Shown piece after piece: positions 60,695-64,000 of a stretch of 64,000 nucleotides of DNA (within the stretch, counting starts at the first letter, position 1; each line of letters starts with the position of its first letter). The notes under the pieces are model-generated. The model did no database searches, was not told the origin of the DNA, and was given only the letters and a program-made list of their open reading frames with translations. The position numbers and the translations under genes are program-made. The stretch spans positions 1,984,001 through 2,048,000 of the forward strand of contig NZ_CP025086.1 in assembly GCF_004135935.1 (NCBI RefSeq), written 5' to 3'. Source of the stretch: Methylovirgula ligni. GTDB taxonomy: Bacteria > Pseudomonadota > Alphaproteobacteria > Rhizobiales > Beijerinckiaceae.

Positions 60695-63595
60695 ATGTCG
60701 TCGGCTTTACGCGTATGGAATGGGCTGCGTCGATGCCAGGTCTGGCTCGTCTTCGCGTTTCTGCTGCTTGCGGTGGCGCCGGCACAGGCCATTCAATCCG
60801 TCCGCATTCCCCTCGACGCGACGGCGATCGATCTTACCAAGGCGGTGGAGAACTATGGCGCGCAGGGCGACCGGTTGCTCGTCTCGACCGCGCCGGGGTC
60901 TGACGGCATCGTCCGCCGTATCGAGGTGCGGGCGCTCGAACCCGGCTCGCACCCCAACTGGATCGTCTTCGCACTCACCAACGATACCGACGAGCAGATC
61001 GAGCGGCTTGTCGTCGCGCCGCATTTCCGTTTGGTTGGCTCTGGCGTTATCTGGCCCGATCTCGGCGCCTCGCGCATTTCGGCGATCACCGCGAGCCAGA
61101 GCTTTCCGCCGGAGCGCGTGGACAGCCCCGATGCCGATGTCTTCCGCCTGACCATCGACCCCGGAACGACGGTGACCTATGTCGCCGAATTGCGCTCCGC
61201 CACCCTGCCGCAGCTCTATCTCTGGCAGCCGGACGCCTACAAGGACAAGCTCATCAGCCTGTCGCTCTACAAGGGCATCGTGATCGGTGTCGCCGGCCTG
61301 CTGGCGCTTTTCCTCACCATTGTCTTCGTCGTCAAAGGCGCGGTGATCTTTCCCGCTGCGGCGGCGCTGGCTTGGGCGGTGCTCGCCTATGTCTGCATCG
61401 ACTTCGGTTTCTGGGACAAGATTTTCGATACGTCGGCGCAGGCCGACCGTGTCTGGCGCGCCGGCGCGGAGACTTCACTCGCGGCGACGCTGCTCGTCTT
61501 TCTGTTCGCCTATCTCAATCTCAATCGCTGGCATGTGCGCGCCTCGCGCGTCGCGATCGGCTGGCTGGTTTTTCTCGTCGCGCTGATCGGGCTCGCAGTC
61601 TTCGATGCGCCGATCGCTGCCGGTGTCGCGCGGATTTCGCTCGCCACCGTTGCCGCGGTCGGCTTTATCCTCGTTCTTTATCTTTCGACCCACGGCTATG
61701 ACCGCGCGGTGATGCTGATCCCGACATGGTTCCTGCTGCTCGTCTGGGTCATCGCGGCGGGCTTCACCGTCACCGGTTCGCTGACCAACGATCTCGTCTC
61801 GCCGGCGCTGATCGGCGGCCTGGTGCTGATCGTCATGCTGATCGGTTTCACGGTGATGCAGAACGCCTTCGCCGGCGGTGGCCTCGGCAACGGCGCGATC
61901 AGCGATTCCGAGCGCAAGGCGCTGGCGCTGACGGGCTGCGGCGACATTATCTTCGACTGGGATGTGGAGTCGGACCGGGTCTATGTCAGCCCCGAGGTCG
62001 AAACCCAGCTCGGCCTCTATCGTGGCGAGCTCGAAGGGCCGGCCTCGAAATGGCTCGATATCCTGCATCCGTTCGAGCGCGACCGCTATCGCGCCAGCCT
62101 TGACACGATGCTCGAGCAAAGGCGCGGGCGCATCAATCAGGAATTCCGCCTGCGCGCCGCGGATGGGCACTATTTCTGGTTCCTGCTCAAGGCCCGTCCC
62201 GTCATTGGCCCGGAAGGCGAAGTGATCCGCGTGATCGGCACGCTGGCCGATGTCACCGAGCAGAAGACGGCGCAGACGCGCCTGCTGCACGATGCGGTTC
62301 ACGACAATCTCACCGGCCTGCCGAACCGCGAATTGTTCTTCGACCGGCTCGATGCGGCGCTCAAACTCTCGCACACCGATGCGCAAATCCGCCCGACCGT
62401 CATCTGCATCGACATCGACCGTTTCAAACATATCAACGAGACGGTCGGCTTTTCAGCCGGGGATTCGATCCTGCTGACCATTGCGCGGCGGCTCGGCCGT
62501 ATCCTCAAGCCGCAGGATACGCTGGCGCGGCTGAGCAGCGACCAGTTCGCCGCGGTGGTGATTTCGGAGAGCGAAACGGACCACATCATCGCCATTGCCA
62601 ATGTCATCCGCCGCGCCGTCTCGACGCCGGTGACCTTCGGCCAGAACGAAGTGCCGCTCACGGCCTCGATCGGGCTGGCGCTTTTCGATCCGCAATTGCA
62701 CGCTAATCGTGAGGACATGCTGAACGATGCCGAGATCGCGGTGCGGCACGGCAAGCGTATCGGCGGCAATCGTATCGAGGTCTTCCGGCCGTCGATGCGC
62801 ACCGTGCGCTCCGACCGGCTGACGCTCGAAACGGATCTGCGCCGGGCGCTCGATCGCGGCGAGATGCACATTCTGTTTCAGCCGATTATCCGGCTCGAGG
62901 ATCGCACCGTCGCCGGTTTCGAGGCGCTGATGCGCTGGGATCATCCGCGCCTCGGCCGCCTGAGCCCGGCCGAGTTCATTCCCGTCGCGGAGGAGACCGG
63001 CGCCATTGTCGATCTCGGCCTTTTTGCGATGGAACGGACGGCGCGCGAGCTTTCGGCCTGGCAGGCGGCGCTCGATCTCGATCCGCCGCTCTTTGCCAGC
63101 GTCAACATCTCATCGCGGCAATTGCTGCGTCACGATCTGTTGCAGGACGTGCGCGCCGTGCTCTCGCGCTGGAAGATCGCGCGCGGCACGCTGAAGCTCG
63201 AATTGACCGAAGGCCTGGTCATGGAAAACCCGGAATATGCGGCGCAGATTCTGACCCGCATCCATGAATTCGGCGCAGGACTCTGCCTCGATGATTTCGG
63301 CACCGGCTATTCTTCGCTCGCCTATCTGCAGCGCTTCCCCTTCGATACGATCAAGATCGACCGCTCCTTCGTGCATCATAACGGCAAGGGCGCGCGGCCG
63401 ATCATCCTGCGCTCCATCGTGACGCTGGCGCATGATCTCGGCATGGATATCGTCGCGGAAGGCGCGGAGACGGAATCCGACGCGATCGAACTCTCGCAAC
63501 TCGGCTGCGAATATGCGCAGGGCTATGTCTTCGGCCATCCGATGAGCGCGAACGAGGCGCGCAAGCTCGTCGGCGCGGCGCAGGCGGCAGCGTAG
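60695..63595 (+). CDS. Membrane sensor with PAS, degenerate GGDEF and EAL domains
   Basis: Probable cyclic-di-GMP phosphodiesterase of 966 residues. A signal peptide and a periplasmic domain (to about residue 185) precede seven membrane helices (about 190-400) in the 7TM-DISM manner. A PAS domain follows (about 414-530), then GGDEF (536-695), whose signature is LSSDQF, so it cannot make c-di-GMP. The EAL domain (about 711-955) is complete: FEALMRW, VNIS, LELTEG, LDDFGTGYSS, IKIDRSFV and AEGAET. ATG 60695 follows GGAGAG, 10 bases after the GNAT gene. This is the last gene of the co-directional block. Confidence 0.93.
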   Translation: MSSALRVWNGLRRCQVWLVFAFLLLAVAPAQAIQSVRIPLDATAIDLTKAVENYGAQGDRLLVSTAPGSDGIVRRIEVRALEPGSHPNWIVFALTNDTDEQIERLVVAPHFRLVGSGVIWPDLGASRISAITASQSFPPERVDSPDADVFRLTIDPGTTVTYVAELRSATLPQLYLWQPDAYKDKLISLSLYKGIVIGVAGLLALFLTIVFVVKGAVIFPAAAALAWAVLAYVCIDFGFWDKIFDTSAQADRVWRAGAETSLAATLLVFLFAYLNLNRWHVRASRVAIGWLVFLVALIGLAVFDAPIAAGVARISLATVAAVGFILVLYLSTHGYDRAVMLIPTWFLLLVWVIAAGFTVTGSLTNDLVSPALIGGLVLIVMLIGFTVMQNAFAGGGLGNGAISDSERKALALTGCGDIIFDWDVESDRVYVSPEVETQLGLYRGELEGPASKWLDILHPFERDRYRASLDTMLEQRRGRINQEFRLRAADGHYFWFLLKARPVIGPEGEVIRVIGTLADVTEQKTAQTRLLHDAVHDNLTGLPNRELFFDRLDAALKLSHTDAQIRPTVICIDIDRFKHINETVGFSAGDSILLTIARRLGRILKPQDTLARLSSDQFAAVVISESETDHIIAIANVIRRAVSTPVTFGQNEVPLTASIGLALFDPQLHANREDMLNDAEIAVRHGKRIGGNRIEVFRPSMRTVRSDRLTLETDLRRALDRGEMHILFQPIIRLEDRTVAGFEALMRWDHPRLGRLSPAEFIPVAEETGAIVDLGLFAMERTARELSAWQAALDLDPPLFASVNISSRQLLRHDLLQDVRAVLSRWKIARGTLKLELTEGLVMENPEYAAQILTRIHEFGAGLCLDDFGTGYSSLAYLQRFPFDTIKIDRSFVHHNGKGARPIILRSIVTLAHDLGMDIVAEGAETESDAIELSQLGCEYAQGYVFGHPMSANEARKLVGAAQAAA

Positions 63596-63618
63596 ACTCT
63601 CTTACATTGATGCGTTTT

Positions 63619-64000
63619 TCAGGCGCGGCCGGACTGGGCGGAGAGGAAGCCCGGATCGATGCCAATCTTGCGCATCGCCATGTCATAGCGGGCGTCAAGC
63701 GGCGTATCGAAGATGAGCCCCGCATCGGCCGGGCAGGTGAGCCAGCCGTTGTTCTGCACCTCGTCCTCAAGCTGGCCGGGAGACCAGCCGGCATAACCGA
63801 GCGCGAGAATGGCGCGATCCGGGCCCGAGCCATGAGCGATAGCCCGCAGAATGTCGATGGTCGCGGTGAGCGACACACCGCCGTCGATCGGCAGGGTCGA
63901 ATTGTCGATATAGAAATCGTTCGAATGCAACACGAAGCCGCGCCCCGCTTCGACCGGGCCGCCACGCAGAACCGGCACGGCGCCCGCCTGCTCCGGCAGG
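63619..64000 (-). CDS. YqgE/AlgH-family protein, N-terminus beyond the right edge
   Basis: Member of the YqgE/AlgH (DUF179) family of unknown biochemical role. The last 127 residues are present; the frame is open to the window edge. [19 protein letters not shown] is the family signature, followed by [23 protein letters not shown] and [13 protein letters not shown]. The family is about 190 residues, so about 60 are missing upstream. A GTG at 63978 is internal. It converges on the EAL gene with a 23-base gap. Confidence 0.9.
   Translation of the reverse strand, partial: LPEQAGAVPVLRGGPVEAGRGFVLHSNDFYIDNSTLPIDGGVSLTATIDILRAIAHGSGPDRAILALGYAGWSPGQLEDEVQNNGWLTCPADAGLIFDTPLDARYDMAMRKIGIDPGFLSAQSGRA

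Overview
The window is a chromosomal stretch of high GC content, densely packed with short intergenic gaps and many 4-8 bp overlaps. Gene content points to an alphaproteobacterium of the order Hyphomicrobiales (Rhizobiales). The supporting signs are a CcrM-type adenine methyltransferase, a DksA with a degenerate zinc finger, an IalB protein, a cytochrome oxidase cluster running into thrC and an MPP-like M16 peptidase, and two families of palindromic repeats of the kind scattered through genomes of this order. A Beijerinckiaceae/Methylocystaceae-like host is my guess, not a demonstration. No rRNA, tRNA, transposase, integrase or CRISPR array was seen, so this is core chromosome rather than an island.

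Layout. 1-7.8 kb: murI (cut by the left edge), an MFS transporter, trmJ, icd, dksA and a pair of M16B peptidases (one catalytic, one not). 7.8-20.9 kb: DNA/RNA maintenance and housekeeping (mutL, purD, an ArsR/SRPBCC pair, rsmD, an rluB with a long Arg/Pro-rich tail, tadA, ispH, a serine hydrolase, recG, mutY), punctuated by four copies of a ~75-bp palindromic repeat. 20.8-26.1 kb: a NodT-EmrB-EmrA efflux operon with a divergent TetR regulator. 26.1-34.5 kb: a family-4-like uracil-DNA glycosylase lacking two Fe-S cysteines, a glycosyltransferase, a YpfJ-type metalloprotease, a degenerate GT2-like protein, a PA0069-type radical SAM protein, rnhB, ccrM and a histidine phosphatase. 34.5-36.1 kb: an AtzG-AtzE pair without the rest of a cyanuric acid pathway.

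36-50.3 kb: PAP2 phosphatase, WrbA, pirin and a divergent LysR; a small HTH gene behind an array of GTTGCG/CGCAAC half-sites; a fluoride riboswitch ahead of crcB and a DUF190 gene; a small secreted protein; NUDIX and PhzF genes; a rhodanese; a DegP-like protease without a signal peptide; several unknowns; an XRE-cupin regulator; a voltage-gated-type K+ channel; a dipeptide epimerase; a lipoprotein and IalB. 50.7-63.6 kb: one long co-directional block, ctaC-ctaD-ctaB-coxF-ctaG-ctaE-DUF983-SURF1 (aa3 oxidase subunits, heme O synthesis and CuB assembly), then thrC, an M16 peptidase, a GNAT acetyltransferase and a large membrane EAL protein. The window closes with a convergent YqgE/AlgH gene cut by the right edge.

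The most unusual signals are regulatory or structural: the fluoride riboswitch; a leader with mutually exclusive hairpins burying the Shine-Dalgarno of the SRPBCC-ArsR operon; the half-site array before the small HTH gene; and palindromic repeats that supply start or stop codons to neighbouring genes. I saw no clear multi-gene system that is wholly new.
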